Below are positions 1 through 10,305 of a stretch of DNA of 64,000 bases, one piece after another. The number at the start of each line of letters is the position of its first letter. Within the stretch, counting starts at the first letter, position 1. The position numbers and the translations under genes were made by a program. The notes beneath the pieces are model-generated. The model saw only the letters and a list, made by a program, of their open reading frames with translations. It was not told where the DNA came from and did no database searches. The stretch lies in assembly GCA_001600455.1 (NCBI GenBank), contig BCKC01000001.1:1-64000 (forward strand). Reading direction: 5' to 3'. Source of the stretch: Endocalyx cinctus (lineage: Eukaryota > Ascomycota > Sordariomycetes > Amphisphaeriales > Apiosporaceae).

Positions 1-95
1 AACCCTAACCCTAACCCTAACCCTAACCCTAACCCTAACCCTAACCCTAACCCTAACCCTAACCCTAACCCTAACCCTAACCCTAACCCTAACCC
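1..95. repeat. Telomere, (CCCTAA)n
   Basis: About sixteen perfect copies of the hexamer aaccct run from the first base to about position 95. On the minus strand this reads TTAGGG, the standard filamentous-fungal telomere repeat, so the window begins at the physical left end of a chromosome. The tract ends in aaccc and is followed at once by a small 6+1+6 inverted repeat (agctttgaaagct, 96-108). No degenerate or variant repeats are interspersed. Confidence 0.98.
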
Positions 96-483
96 AGCTT
101 TGAAAGCTGTATGTCTGGTATTTTAGTAGCTGCTAGCCATTTGTCACCGCAGGCACGCTGGCACCTATAGCCATGCGGGAGTAGCTTCTATTATATAGAT
201 ACGGGTTAGTCCAGGGGCCTTAGGTTCTGGAGACGACTAGGTCCATGGTCTCCCTCTTCGGAAGCGCCCCTCCCTGTTGCGGGCTTAGAAACTTGCAAGT
301 CAATGCCGCCCAAGCTATTCTCTTGGCTATTAGCCGTTCTAGCCCTTTCCTTAGGCAGGACGGAAGTGCGATAGGTCTCTAGGAGCGCGCCAACGTGCGA
401 TCTTTCTTCCCTACCTTCGGAATCATCGCTACCTCTGCGTACCGCCACCTGGTACAGGTAAAAACGAATCCGTTATTACTTGT
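96..483. other. Telomere-adjacent sequence, no recognised gene
   Basis: This is a GC-balanced stretch between the telomere and the first recognisable retrotransposon codons. An 80-codon minus-strand frame covers 206-448 and matches nothing I recognise. It could be the decayed 3' part of the neighbouring LINE after loss of the reverse transcriptase core, because it lies where that part would be expected. That is inference only. Confidence 0.4.
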
Positions 484-1398
484 TTAGTTATAACGGTTTA
501 TATAGTATCCACTCCTTTTATACCACCTCTTTGGGAAGTATATTAGCCTAATACAGGCTTGGAAGCGAGGGTGAACCGCGTGCTTTACGTGGTGCCAGCA
601 TGCTTTCAATAACCGTACTATGATTCCGTCTGTTCCCGGGGACGTGCTCGTCACGCCGATGGTAGCCGCCTCCACCTCCTCTATCGTGATCGATTCGTCC
701 CATGGGAGCGTGGCCTCCCTTGGGTGCCAGTCTCGTAGTGGATCGCGTTTCGGGTCGCCGTCGTCCGTGAACCGTTCGAGGACTCCCTTACGTAGCGCCT
801 TCGCTTTTCCAGCAGCCGTGTCGATCAACTCGGCTCCTACTTTCAGAGATAGTGATCTGAGCTTAGGGCCTAACTTATGCCAATTCACCACATCATATAG
901 CTTTCTATCGGTCGTTGCTTTATTAAGGATATTTCTCTGGTAATCTCTTTTTGCCTTACGCACCGTGGCAAGGAATTTCCGGTGCTCCTCGGAGTACTCC
1001 CCTATACCTCCCGATCTCTCTCCCTCTTTAAAGGTCTAGTACGTTTGTCGGCATTCTTCCTTCCACCAAAGCTCTCCCCGGCCTCTGTCCGTCCCTAGGC
1101 GGCCCACGGTATTGAGTGGCGCCTGGAAGACTCTTGCTAATCCCTCGGCATAGGTATCGATCTCCTCCTCCGTATCCACATCCGTTATGCCCTTCATCGT
1201 TTCCATACCTCCTGTAACCAGAGACGAATACTTCTCTAATTCATCTTCAGGTACTCGTATACGGTGTTTCTCCGGGTTGCGGTAACCCCCTTTTAGTACC
1301 GGGGTAACCAGAGTCTTATGATCAGATCCGCTCACTATATTATCCACTACTCGTGTCTGCGCAAACGGTATGTTTAAGAAGACCATATTCCTGAACAT
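484..1398 (-). pseudogene. LINE endonuclease/RT linker and truncated reverse transcriptase
   Basis: Two open stretches (1036-1398 and 484-963 plus about 60 upstream bases) lie in the same minus-strand frame and are separated by a single TAG at 1036-1038. The first ends in GELWWKEECRQTY and the second continues with EEHRKFLATVRKAKRDY, a typical LINE linker. The RT domain begins with EEVEAATIGVTSTSPGTDGI and stops about 45 residues later. No YxDD catalytic box is present anywhere downstream. This is therefore a 3'-truncated RT with one nonsense change. Confidence 0.7.
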
Positions 1399-1859
1399 GC
1401 CAGTCTCGATGTGTTTCTTCCCCTGGCTCGTTTATGAAGACAACTCCATTTATACAGACCCATTGAGCCAAAGTCCGTGCCCTGTGCTTGTTTAGAGTCC
1501 CTAGTTTGAAATGCGGATGATAAACGTTCCAGTCCCCGCCTATAAGGCAGTTCCTCGGCGGCGTTAAGCCCGTCCCGTAATCGATCATGTCGTCTGTCGG
1601 AGGTTCTCTATATGCGTTCAGCACGGGGTACTCGTTCACGCTGATCTAGAGCATGGTCCCTGGTTTTATTGATCTCATCTACTACGTTTTGGGACCTTTG
1701 CCCTTCCAGACGTATAACGTGACTTTTGGGCGTTCGTCTTCTGTGTCCCAGTTGTCCACGGGCGCAAAAGTCTCGTATCCCGGGTGGTTTTGTGTTTTGG
1801 TGCCGTGGTTTTTCCAGGGCTCTTATATGTTTACTACGTTTATTCTTTTCTGCCAGCAC
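1340..1859 (-). pseudogene. LINE endonuclease domain, frameshifted
   Basis: The minus-strand frame covering 1340-1639 encodes YREPP and then GGDWNVYHPHFK, matching the metal/phosphate-binding region of APE-type LINE endonucleases. Upstream coding sense continues in a different frame (1608-1859), so a frameshift lies near 1640-1650. The two frames overlap there, which fixes the lesion to a few bases. The N-terminal part of the endonuclease is not clearly readable. Confidence 0.6.
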
Positions 1860-2645
1860 ATCTCCAAAATTGTTATATGCGGGGAGAGACTTCTCCTTGT
1901 GTTACACCGTGCGACACGCAAGTCCCTGGGCTTATATCGTCGTGTTCGTCGCCGCCTCGTTCCGTCGTTCCGTGTGCTTCTGGTTTGGGACATTAGCATT
2001 CTGAGAGTTGGGATTCTATGAGGCGCTGCTGTTCTTTAGCCCTCTCTTGTGCTTCCTTTACAGATACGTTATAGTCACCGGCCTTCCCCCTTTTCCTTCG
2101 TTTTACCTCTTTGCACCTGTTCTCCGTACGTCTCGGAGCCTGGTTCGCGTGAGGGCCTGCAGTTTACTGGACGAACCCCCGTCGCCGTATGTACTTCCTC
2201 GTCAATCTTGACAGCCGTTTTAATAACTAACCCTAAGATTAACCAGTGACCAGAACGTGTACGGCACGTTTGGTACTGCGTAGTTACACCATTGAGTTGG
2301 GAGTTAAGCCGCCCTCGCATCCAGTACTTTGCGTAGGCGGGCCTGGTCCTGCTCTTCCAGAAGTTTGTCTCGAACTTGCATTGTTGCCAGTCGTACCGAC
2401 CAGCCTGTAGTCGTAGGCATAATGCTAGGAATATCGGATTTTTACACTCCCAAATCCTAGAACTTTTTGCAAAATATTGTTCGGAGCAGGTAAGGGTGCT
2501 CCCGCCTCTTCAATTGTTCGTCGTTCAAGCGTACGAGGATATTGGTATCTAATCTCGGATTTTTGGCCACCCTAGCCTGTACCCTGATCGTTTTGATCTT
2601 AGCATCGCCTCTAGCAGCTGCCCCTTGGCTTGATATGTAGCCCGC

Positions 2646-3110
2646 TTAGGCTACCCCGGGCCAGGTGCTCGTCATCTTATTACGTCGAGTTGTCTTATTT
2701 CCATCCTCCTCGTACGCAGGCAGAAAGATTGCTGCATCTAGGTTTCTCACCACAGTTTCGAAAATTTCTTTCGTTGGCTGGATAAACTCGACCTTGCCGT
2801 ATGCCGTGTAACTGTTGATAAAGCCGTCTAGCACCTCGCCTAGGTGCCGGAGGGGCTTTTGCTTGATAGCGGCCCTCCTCTCTATCGTGTCGAGCCTAGG
2901 TCCTAAGGCCGCGGTCGCCAGGTTTTTGTACGCATGTCGGGTAGTTCCCTGTCCCTTGGAGCTGTCTACATACTGCGGTGCGTCGTCGTGTTCGCCTCTT
3001 TGAGGTGGGGTTGGCGTGGACGGCTGCATCGCCGAAGTAGCCGTGTAAGGCAGCAATTTTACAATGTTGGTCTTTGGTGTTCTTCCACTTTTTTCGGGAG
3101 GTTGTGCCAA
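2646..3110 (-). pseudogene. LINE ORF1-like (gag-like) fragment
   Basis: A 154-codon minus-strand frame starts with ATG and encodes a Pro/Thr/Lys-rich N-terminus followed by a predicted helical region with KVEFIQPTKEIFETVVRNLD. Its position 5' of the endonuclease and its composition fit the nucleic-acid-binding ORF1 of fungal LINEs. No CCHC zinc knuckle is visible in this frame or in the decayed sequence down to 2000. The assignment depends mainly on context. Confidence 0.45.
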
Positions 3111-3523
3111 GCGCTAAGTAAATAGGTGATCGGTGCGCTTATATACAAACGGTAGTAGGCGCATTGATGAAAAATCGAAGGAAAGGTGTGGGAGGTGCCG
3201 GTATCTCCCGGCGCTCGCTGACCAATAGCCAGGGAGTTCCCATATGGATGCAAAATAAGCGGAACCCGGTTCAATTTGATTTGTTACTTATGGCGACTGA
3301 GCGGTTTGGCACTTATGCTACTGTATGCATGTGAAGCTTCCTGCAGCTAACTTAACAACAGACTATTATGTGGTTATTTACCTGGGGATATATTTGTGCT
3401 TTCTCCCACCTCGTCTTCTACTTCGACATTCTTCTTCCTCTCTTCGTCATTCTTGGAACATTACCAGCTTATGTTATCCCATATCCACGTTTAATAATCT
3501 GACACTCCTTACGGACTACAATC
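3111..3523. other. Spacer between LINE and first unknown ORF
   Basis: There is no convincing gene here. The sequence would include the 5' leader of the LINE on the minus strand and the upstream region of the ORF at 3524 on the plus strand. A CT-rich stretch at about 3390-3450 resembles fungal promoter pyrimidine tracts. Confidence 0.4.
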
Positions 3524-4153
3524 ATGTCTTCTATGGAAGTACCTCAGCAGCTCAATGTAGGCCTTGAATTGTTGCTAACCCGCAGTATGTTATTCCCGAC
3601 ATTCCCTGGCGTCCTTGAGGACCATCTAGAAACTTTCCTTTCCGTGTTTGGTGTGTCAGCTATCTTGAAAAATAAAAAACTGCCCTCGCATCCGCTTCAG
3701 CGGGACTTTGGTTGGCGTCCTATCCCAGGCAACGACTTCCACTTCGAGCCCTCTATTACCTTCGATCGCTCTGCCTGGTCCGCTATTCTCCAGCTGGGTG
3801 GTTCTGACGCAGACAAGATAGCTGGCTACGAGCCTCTGACCATTCCCTTCACGCCTAACGACAATCCCCGTGCTTCGTTCTCCCCTGGCCAGGTTCAACG
3901 TGCTGCCGAGATGATACGATCACTATGGCCACAACATCATGCTAGCCATCCCAAACGTCCCATGCTAGGCCCGTGCTTTACTGACCCGGAGTCTTCAGCC
4001 TACATTGTGTTCAATTGGTTGGCGTCACAATCGTTGAACACAGAAGCTGTTTCCCTCAAATCGCCCATGCTACGCGAGCACGGTAAATTTATCTTGCTTC
4101 GACCAGAAAAATCAGTAATCATTCGATCCTTCATTAAACCCCTTCTTAGTTAA
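3524..4153 (+). CDS. Hypothetical protein, possibly the 5' part of a decayed gene
   Basis: ATG at 3524 opens a 209-codon frame ending with TAA at 4151-4153. I do not recognise the family. The protein is soluble, with WASQ-like and Pro-rich patches and no signal peptide or membrane helix. Codon use looks real, with balanced GC and few rare codons. After the stop, coding-like sequence continues in another frame, with PSGPHEKAEEF and then RWVDISYNILNHML, interrupted by further stops. The 209 residues may therefore be the intact head of a longer broken protein. It sits 3.5 kb from the telomere among repeats and could belong to a mobile element. Confidence 0.4.
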   Translation: MSSMEVPQQLNVGLELLLTRSMLFPTFPGVLEDHLETFLSVFGVSAILKNKKLPSHPLQRDFGWRPIPGNDFHFEPSITFDRSAWSAILQLGGSDADKIAGYEPLTIPFTPNDNPRASFSPGQVQRAAEMIRSLWPQHHASHPKRPMLGPCFTDPESSAYIVFNWLASQSLNTEAVSLKSPMLREHGKFILLRPEKSVIIRSFIKPLLS

Positions 4154-4949
4154 GTTTTGTTAGTAACCGTTTTCAGCGTGTTTTGATCCCGAGTCCGTCG
4201 GGACCGCACGAGAAAGCCGAGGAGTTTTTAAGTCGGGTTTCACAATTTTCTCACGGTACTTCTTCTCAACTTCGACAATCAGCACAAATATGGTGAGTGA
4301 CTCTTGGTCAACGCCGCTGGGTTGATATATCGTATAATATCCTCAACCACATGCTAAACCTATAATTCTCCCCGCCACATCATAGGTCCATCGTTTGTCT
4401 GCGTGATCCATGGGTACTCTCGTTCCCGGTGATAGCTGGTATTATGTGCCTAATGACGAATCCCGCCCGTACTAGAGCATCTGATGAGTACTCGGACCGT
4501 GATATTTCGTGGTGTATGGACACTCTTCAAGGCTTTGTCGCCTCGAGGGACTAGCAGATAAGGATAGAGACCTATCCTACTCACTCGGAACATACTCTGA
4601 CCGTTGGGTATATCTGTCTTTTGCCCTCCACGTCTTTTATCCAGATGTCGAGTCAGTTGCTTCCGAGTTGACGCCGGCTGCCTCCGGCTTGCGCTGCGAC
4701 CGCCGAAGCTTATCGGCTCACGACATCGGAATTTTCAGAGAAGGGCGTGCCTCTGTCACGCTGCGATGTGCCGCTGGGGGTGAGCGCGAGGCATCCGTCC
4801 ACCCCTGTCCATCAACTGTTGTCACACCCGAAAGTTGCCCTCACCTACCCTGGTCAACTGCTCAGTCCGTCGCCGCTTTACTCAGGCACTACTCAGGTAC
4901 TACTCAGGGTATGCTCAGGAAAATCGCCGAATCCGGGTCAGTCGTTTTT
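4154..4949 (+). other. Decayed coding-like sequence downstream of the 3524 ORF
   Basis: Short plus-strand stretches here read like protein (for example QRVLIPSPSGPHEKAEEFL at about 4175-4235 and RWVDISYNILNHML at about 4315-4360). They are separated by stops and need frame changes. A 147-codon frame at 4509-4952 overlaps an 89-codon frame at 4747-5016, and neither matches a family I know. The simplest reading is one degraded gene or element spanning 3524-4950. Confidence 0.35.
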
Positions 4950-5520
4950 TAACAAGTGGACATCCAACGATGGACGTCTAACAATGGATGTCCAGCAATG
5001 GATATCCTATATATAAATTCATGAAGATGCTCTACATCGTACTTATTTCTCCTTCGGAACCTAGTGGATATCCAATAGTGGCTATCTAGTAATGGATATC
5101 CTGGTTTCAAAAAATAAAGGTAGATGTAAATTTCATTTCGGGATACTACGTCGGCAACTGTCACATAGACAAGAATGGATTTGGTACTAAGATCATATAC
5201 CTAGTCGGCGCTGAGGAATATCACTGGTTGAAGGTAGCCCCATAGTTAAGGGCTAGCAAAGATAAAGCATAAATCCCCAATGAAGTAAGGGATGAATAGA
5301 ATATAACCATATCCCTTGCTATCGTACGATGGTCTTAAGTATAAAGAGCATGAGAATTCCTCGAGTGTAATGAGAGAAAGGAATCATGGCTTTGAAGACT
5401 AAAGAGAATTATTAGTTGAATTGAATAAACTTCCAACCCCTTTCAAGAGCCCTTGTCACAGCAACGAACGCCCAACAGCGGATATCCATCTCTGAACATC
5501 CAGAAATAGATATTGACATT
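4950..5520. repeat. Degenerate short repeat of GGATATCC / GGATGTCC type
   Basis: Between about 4958 and 5010, 5060 and 5105, and again near 5474-5515, units of 12-14 bases such as tggatatccaa, tggacgtctaa and tggatgtccag recur with variation. The core ggatatcc is itself a palindrome. Copies are imperfect and partly dispersed, so this looks like a decayed subtelomeric satellite rather than a young tandem array. The rest of 5110-5688 shows no gene. Confidence 0.6.
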
Positions 5521-5688
5521 CTAAAGGCCTTCTAAGGAAGTTTTGGGATCTGCAAGGATCGAGTTAACTCCGATTTGTTCTCCGGGCTAATCTAGTTAAA
5601 GGAACTGCTCACGATCGACGGAAATCATTTTTTAGCCGTATTCAGCGTTACCAATGCGCCAGGAGATGTTACATAATGTTAATTGTCT

Positions 5689-7008
5689 TCAATGGATAAT
5701 GCGCCGCCTTTTAGACACTATATCTGCGCTACTGACTGAATCTTCATCTTCATTTGGCACCGTGCTATCATTTGAATCTTCATCGGCTGGCTAAGAACGC
5801 TGAGTAACCTATTTCCTTGCACAAAGTTGTGGAATGGAACCTACATACCTGACTCAATAGTGGCATGTTTTCCGAGTGTGACATATATATCGGGTCTCGT
5901 GCTTTTTCATCTCTTCCGCGCTTCTTTGAGAACGACACGTTTAGCTGTGATAACTCCCCAGGTCTGTCTGTAACTTGACCCTTCTTATTTGATTTAGTCA
6001 GTCGCAATGCTGGGTAGGCCCAGTCAATCTCGTGGTTGTTTCCAGCCAGAATGTGGATGAACCACATTGCAAGATTAACGGTCCACTGTCTGTAAGATAA
6101 AGGGTCACCAGCGCTGTGATTTTCCCACGGTATCGATACGTATTCCATGAGCCCGTTTTGCTTGAGCGATTGCATTAGTTCTTCGGGCAGTGATCGAGAA
6201 GCGCTTCTAGTTCTCACTAGGATATCGTCAGAAATATTAAAAAGGAATATTAGTGGATCGGCTTACCCGGGTCTTTCGACTCAACTCTTGGCCTAATGCG
6301 AAATATAAACACTTCCTTAGCTGTGAGTATGCAGCCGTACCGGCACCGTTGACTGACGCAGTACGTGTACACTTGCCTCAGCGGCCTCACTTCCATTCTC
6401 ATCATGTGTGAACGTTCTCTCCACAATCCATCTTGGTCGATTAGGCCTTTGTCAAAAATCATTTGACTATGCCACTTTAAGGCCGGCTTATAGTCCTTAG
6501 GAAGCCGTTCACCCGGTATAGTCATTCCATTATGTTCAGCAGCAGCTCCCCCGTCCGGGATCAATCGTTTCTTCACACTTTTCTCTTTCTCTTTCTTGGT
6601 GGAGCTGCCACTCTTCTCCTCAGTCTCCTCATTCTCGCTCTTGTCCGTTTCAGATAGCCAAAATGCAGGTGAAAATTCGGTATCGAGATCAGTAAAGTCC
6701 AAGGCTGCCGACACAATAGTATGGTTCCACTTCATTATGAAATCTCTTGTCTGGGGTTCGGTCCGGATTTTACAGTATCGCGGGGACAAATACGGGCAGT
6801 GGGGGAGTTGGCGGTCCCGGCGAGCATAGTCCAGAAGGCGGCCACCGAATACGGACCCTAAAGTCTCATAATTAAATTCCACCCAAGGCTTTAACTGCTG
6901 CGGTGTGTACCACCATGACGAAGTGGTCAGTGTTTTACTCTTGGGCTTAACGTGGGTGATGGTAGGGTTTTCTGTCGTGAGCAGTTTTAGGATTGATTTT
7001 TCCTCCAT
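5689..7008 (-). CDS. Conserved fungal protein of unknown function, paired with an FTA2-like gene
   Basis: Three exons on the minus strand: 7008-6267, 6216-5849 and 5790-5689. The introns are 50 and 58 bp, with donors gtaagc and gtatgt. Splicing gives one open frame of 403 residues. The middle holds YCVSQRCRYGCILTAKEVFIF, then YVSIPWENH and TVNLAMWFIHILAG, a block I associate with uncharacterised fungal proteins that often accompany kinase-like genes. An acidic, Lys/Glu-rich linker lies at about residues 120-150. The last exon adds an acidic tail ending in SKRRRIIH, a possible nuclear localisation signal. It starts 498 bp from, and opposite to, the FTA2-like gene. No lesion is seen, unlike most of its neighbours. 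The function is unknown. Confidence 0.75.
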
Positions 7009-7506
7009 TGTTATTCATAACAACGTGACTATGATGAGACAAACAGTGAGGTGACCCCATGAGACTTGTTGGAAGACGACGAAGCTGTATTAATTGATTT
7101 TTGAGTCATCTGTTTTCCATTTTAGATTATCACATTCCTGACTTCCTGACTATTAATCCATCTCCGCGGAGAATTGCGTTTTTACTTAAACGCATGGAAG
7201 CTGCACGAACAACCAACGGCTGCGATGATTTGAATAAAGAGGTAATCCTTTCGGTTGGATGTATGTATGCACTTTAGCAGTGCATTGTACAGTTTACCGC
7301 TGCAACCCAACCATGCCTACTTTCTACTTGCATCCCCAACTATTGGTCGAACCCCGCTTCCTCGAAAAATCGAGATAGGAATGTATCGGTTATTGTTCGA
7401 ATTTAGTATCCCGAGCGTTATTCAACTAAGTATAAATACGATCACATTCAAGCTGTGAGTCATTTCGCATATTCACTAATAATGTATTTAAATAGGAGCT
7501 TGTGTA
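7009..7506. promoter_or_regulatory. Shared divergent promoter region
   Basis: These 498 bp separate the start codons of two diverging intact genes, so they must hold both promoters. A TATA-like tataaatac lies near 7431, about 75 bp before the plus-strand ATG. No other defined site was recognised. Confidence 0.5.
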
Positions 7507-8423
7507 ATGGAAAAACGAACTGTTTCGCGAGGTGCCACCCTTCCTCAGGCGCTTCCTCCGTGCCCTGGTCCCAAATTAGAGCCATTTCGATACCAAAACT
7601 CGCGAATTAATTGGATTGAGAGACTTGATATTGATCGAGAAGGCGAGTCCCAGATACAGGGATGCGTCTATAAAGTTGAAATTGAGTCGAAGATTTATGC
7701 TTTGAAAATCGTGAGTACTTAAATAGTGGATGTCTTGTAATTAGAAGTGTGCCATCCTTGACCATTTTTCAGTTCAAATTCTTCGATCCAATTGTTATTC
7801 GATCATATTTGGATCTTATGCTGTCGGGTTCTGCAGTTCCTTTGGATGAAAGAATATTTTACACCGATCCATTCTTCGCCGAGTGTCGCGCCTACGGTCG
7901 TATTAAAGAAGCTCGGGTTACTAGGGGAATTAAGGAGAAGCTGGCCGTTACATGCCATGGGTATCTTCTTCTCTCTCCCACGACGAGTTTGAAGAGGCGC
8001 CTCGAGCGGGATGGGTTTGATTTAGGATCTAACAGTATCAGGAAAGAGCTGCAGCCGAAGATTTTGGATACGACCCTAGTTCGTGCCATCGTGAAGGACT
8101 TCGAGTCCCGGCCATCGGGTCTTACCCCTAGGAATGTGCGGCGGGCTCTATGGAATTTGGAACAGTTAAATAATCTTCAGATTTATAACGGTGATATTAG
8201 GGGCGAGAATTTGAAGGGTGGCTACTTGATAGACTTTGGTACATCGCAGACAGAGCCTCACTGTCTTTTTGATGCGATGGGTGAGGACGAGGCCTATGCG
8301 AAGAGACATGAGGATCTGATAATGTTTGACTATATTATTGAAACGGATGAGGTAAAGACTAAGGTCAGGGCTATGGAGAGGCGTCTAAAGGAGCGACGTA
8401 AACTTAGGAAGAGGGCAAGATGA
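7507..8423 (+). CDS. FTA2-like kinase-fold protein (Sim4/Mis6 subunit FTA2 family)
   Basis: Exons 7507-7710 and 7773-8423 join across a 62 bp intron (gtgagt..ttcag) to give 284 residues. The family signature is clear: GCVYKVEI (about 52-59), then YALKIFKF across the splice junction, DPFFAECRAYGRI (about 100-112), and a kinase-like catalytic stretch YNGDIRGENLKGGYLIDFGTS (about 205-225) followed by EPH. Restoring YALKIFKF is good evidence for the intron. Fission yeast Fta2 is a Sim4 kinetochore subunit. The fungal family contains many subtelomeric paralogues of unknown role, and this copy, 7.5 kb from a telomere, is more likely one of those than the kinetochore orthologue. A basic tail (RRLKERRKLRKRAR) ends the protein. 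Confidence 0.8.
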
Positions 8424-9632
8424 GATATGAGATAAATATTTTAGTTGGACATTATTTCCTGTCCTTGATCTCTCATTAGTTTCTGCGAGGGTGGGATCAA
8501 ATATTTCGAGTTATCTAATGGGTCTCTATTGCATTGGGCGTTAGCCATCTTATTTAGATGTAATGGTATTGGTATGCTAATGTCACGAAATTAGAAGTTG
8601 GCTCATTCAGCAGGCCCTGGCCCCGGAAAATACGCACAGATCATCTAAGGTGATCATAACAATTATTACCTAGCCACTCCTTTATCAAAACAATCTACAG
8701 ATTAATAAATCACATAGATCATCACCAGTCTTGGCATACCAACATACCTCACGAACAAGAATATATAAGGATGGAGTTTCTTTTGTATTTAATCAGTCTT
8801 TACCTTAGCTCTCTAGCTTCCAACTTAAGTATTATCTTTTAGCATAATATAAAGTACCTTAAAACCTTTTTTACAAACATCGTGAACCTTACTTAACATA
8901 ACTTCTTAATTTATTATTACCTTCAAATCAAGACTCCACCACGAACCGACCAATCAGGCAAAGTCAGATAGACCAGGAGTGTCCGACGCATTGGCGGGTT
9001 TGTAACAGCTAAGTCCCAAGTAACGTATAGTACGATCTATTGTGGCGGTGCTAAATAGATGACTAACCCAGAGTCTGTATTATTAGTTAAACCCCGCAAA
9101 GTTATATGTAGTTAGTTTCTAGTTTCATCATTAATCAAGATATAACGAGTTATCAGAGTCTTCTGTTTTGTCATCTCTCTCACTATTATTTTCCTATTAG
9201 TATGTGGTGTTACTTTCATTTAGTAATAATCGGCATAATTTTTTTTTTTTTAAAAGAAGAAAAAATTAAATAAATAAATGTAAGAACCGTCACTAATAAA
9301 CGGGGAACCGGTACGAATAGGGCTCGAAATGGGATAGATATAGACTCCAAATCACCCATAGCCCAGCTTAGTACAGCTAATAGAATTGAACAATAGTTGA
9401 TGCGTATCAATAAAAGGATAAGCTCCAGCTATTCGTACGAAAAGATTGACTATATTTATTTATTAGAGGGCTAACTACTGACTGTACTGTACTACCATGG
9501 TACGTCCCAATTCTTACACACCCGCAACTCACCCACGACTCAGGTTAAAGCGACACCAGCTCAGGATCATGCACGAAAAAGGAAATTGCCCAGAGAAATT
9601 TTCGGGTGTGACAATTATATGTTGCTGTTATT
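8424..9632. other. AT-rich gene-free stretch with a decayed repeat
   Basis: No intact gene is present. The sequence is AT-rich, with TA-rich runs and a poly(T) at 9240-9251. A decayed repeat copy at about 9030-9175 resembles sequence at 17955-18125. Short frames here have no coding character. Confidence 0.5.
9030..9175. repeat. Decayed dispersed repeat, copy 1 (partner at 17955-18125)
   Basis: In the same order as the partner, this copy contains tattgtggcggtg, cagagtc, tagttagttt, tagtttcatca and cagagtcttctgttttgtc. Spacing differs by small indels. The match is by eye and diverged, so family membership is probable rather than proven. The high TpA content suggests old mutation decay of a transposon or LTR piece. 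Confidence 0.4.
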
Positions 9633-10305
9633 TTGACGGAGTTTGGTCACGGGCCGGTAAATGCTTCGGAGAAAGACTGGGCTGACCGAGGAATGGTATC
9701 TTGTTCCAATTGTTCTGGTATCGCTTTATTCCAAACTATAGTATGGAACCACCTCGATATATGGCAAAGAAAATGGGGGCATTCTATCGACATGGTCGAG
9801 AAAAAGGTAGAACCCTCCCCTAGCAATGTTCACTTCAGCCACAATGCGGGAAAAAACTGACGACGATTCTGTTATTAGATGAATGAACTATCTAGCGAAG
9901 GTCGTATTGAGCCGCTTAACGATTTGACGGCACTCCGCCTAACAGAGACTATCTTATCGGCCATACGGCTACTTACCCTTTTTCGTAAACATATCTCTCA
10001 AGTCCCACGTTCGGTTAAGAGCATGCAGGGGGAATGGGAAAAGACATACGAGGGCGTGCATTCGACTAGACTTGGCCGTTTTGACAAAGAGGAACAAGTA
10101 ATGCTTCAACGGAATTGGGGCAGAGTCGTTTCACACGCCGACGAGCTTCAAGACCAATTGTTGAGTAGAATCCATGCGAAAGAGAAGGAATGGAAGATGA
10201 TACAAGATTGTGTAAGTTGTTGATTCATGATTTATTAATTAAACTTCTGATAACTGACAGATAAACATCCCACAGATGATGAATGTTGTTTTGATGAGAG
10301 GACAG
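9633..10305 (+). pseudogene. CorA-like protein fragment (C-terminal coiled coil, membrane helices lost)
   Basis: The frame from 9879 to 10211 encodes a helical region with ADELQDQLLSRI followed by KEKEWKMIQDC. An intron of gtaagt..cccacag (10212-10275) then leads to MMNVVLMRGQ and another gtaag donor at 10306. This order resembles the coiled coil that precedes the membrane helices in fungal CorA-like proteins (ELQDxLLxRIxxKxEExKxLRDGxFNxTSxRE). An upstream frame (9633-9860) with WNHLDIWQRKWGHSID could be an earlier part, but a stop at 9858 separates them. No transmembrane helices follow, because the next sequence is repeat. I read this as a truncated pseudogene. The family call is from memory of the motif only. 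Confidence 0.45.

Larger units (their letters stand above)
484..3110 (-). mobile_element. Degenerate LINE (non-LTR) retrotransposon, Tad1-like
   Basis: On the minus strand the order is an ORF1-like frame (2646-3110), an apurinic-type endonuclease (about 1340-1860) and the start of a reverse transcriptase (484-1398), which is the LINE order. The endonuclease keeps GGDWNVYHPHF, close to the GDFNxxHxxW motif of the family. The RT part keeps PGTDGI, the motif-0/1 region of LINE reverse transcriptases. The catalytic RT core and 3' end are missing before the telomere. Reading needs at least two frame changes and passes one in-frame TAG, so the copy is dead. Its 3' end points to the chromosome end. 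I assign the Tad1 clade by general likeness, not by alignment. Confidence 0.75.

Noticed and set aside
206..448. 80-codon minus-strand frame next to the telomere
   Set aside because: No recognisable family. Its position might be LINE 3' sequence, but nothing in it confirms that.
2224..2245. Interstitial telomere-like ctaaccctaa
   Set aside because: Only one full unit is present, and it falls inside the LINE. A single hexamer repeat is expected by chance.
1653..2249. Several overlapping plus-strand frames
   Set aside because: They are antisense to the LINE and mutually overlapping, with Cys/Phe/Ser-rich low-quality translations.
9497..9685. 62-codon frame upstream of the CorA-like relic
   Set aside because: Lacks motifs. 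It may be an older part of the same pseudogene, but it is in a different frame and not supported.
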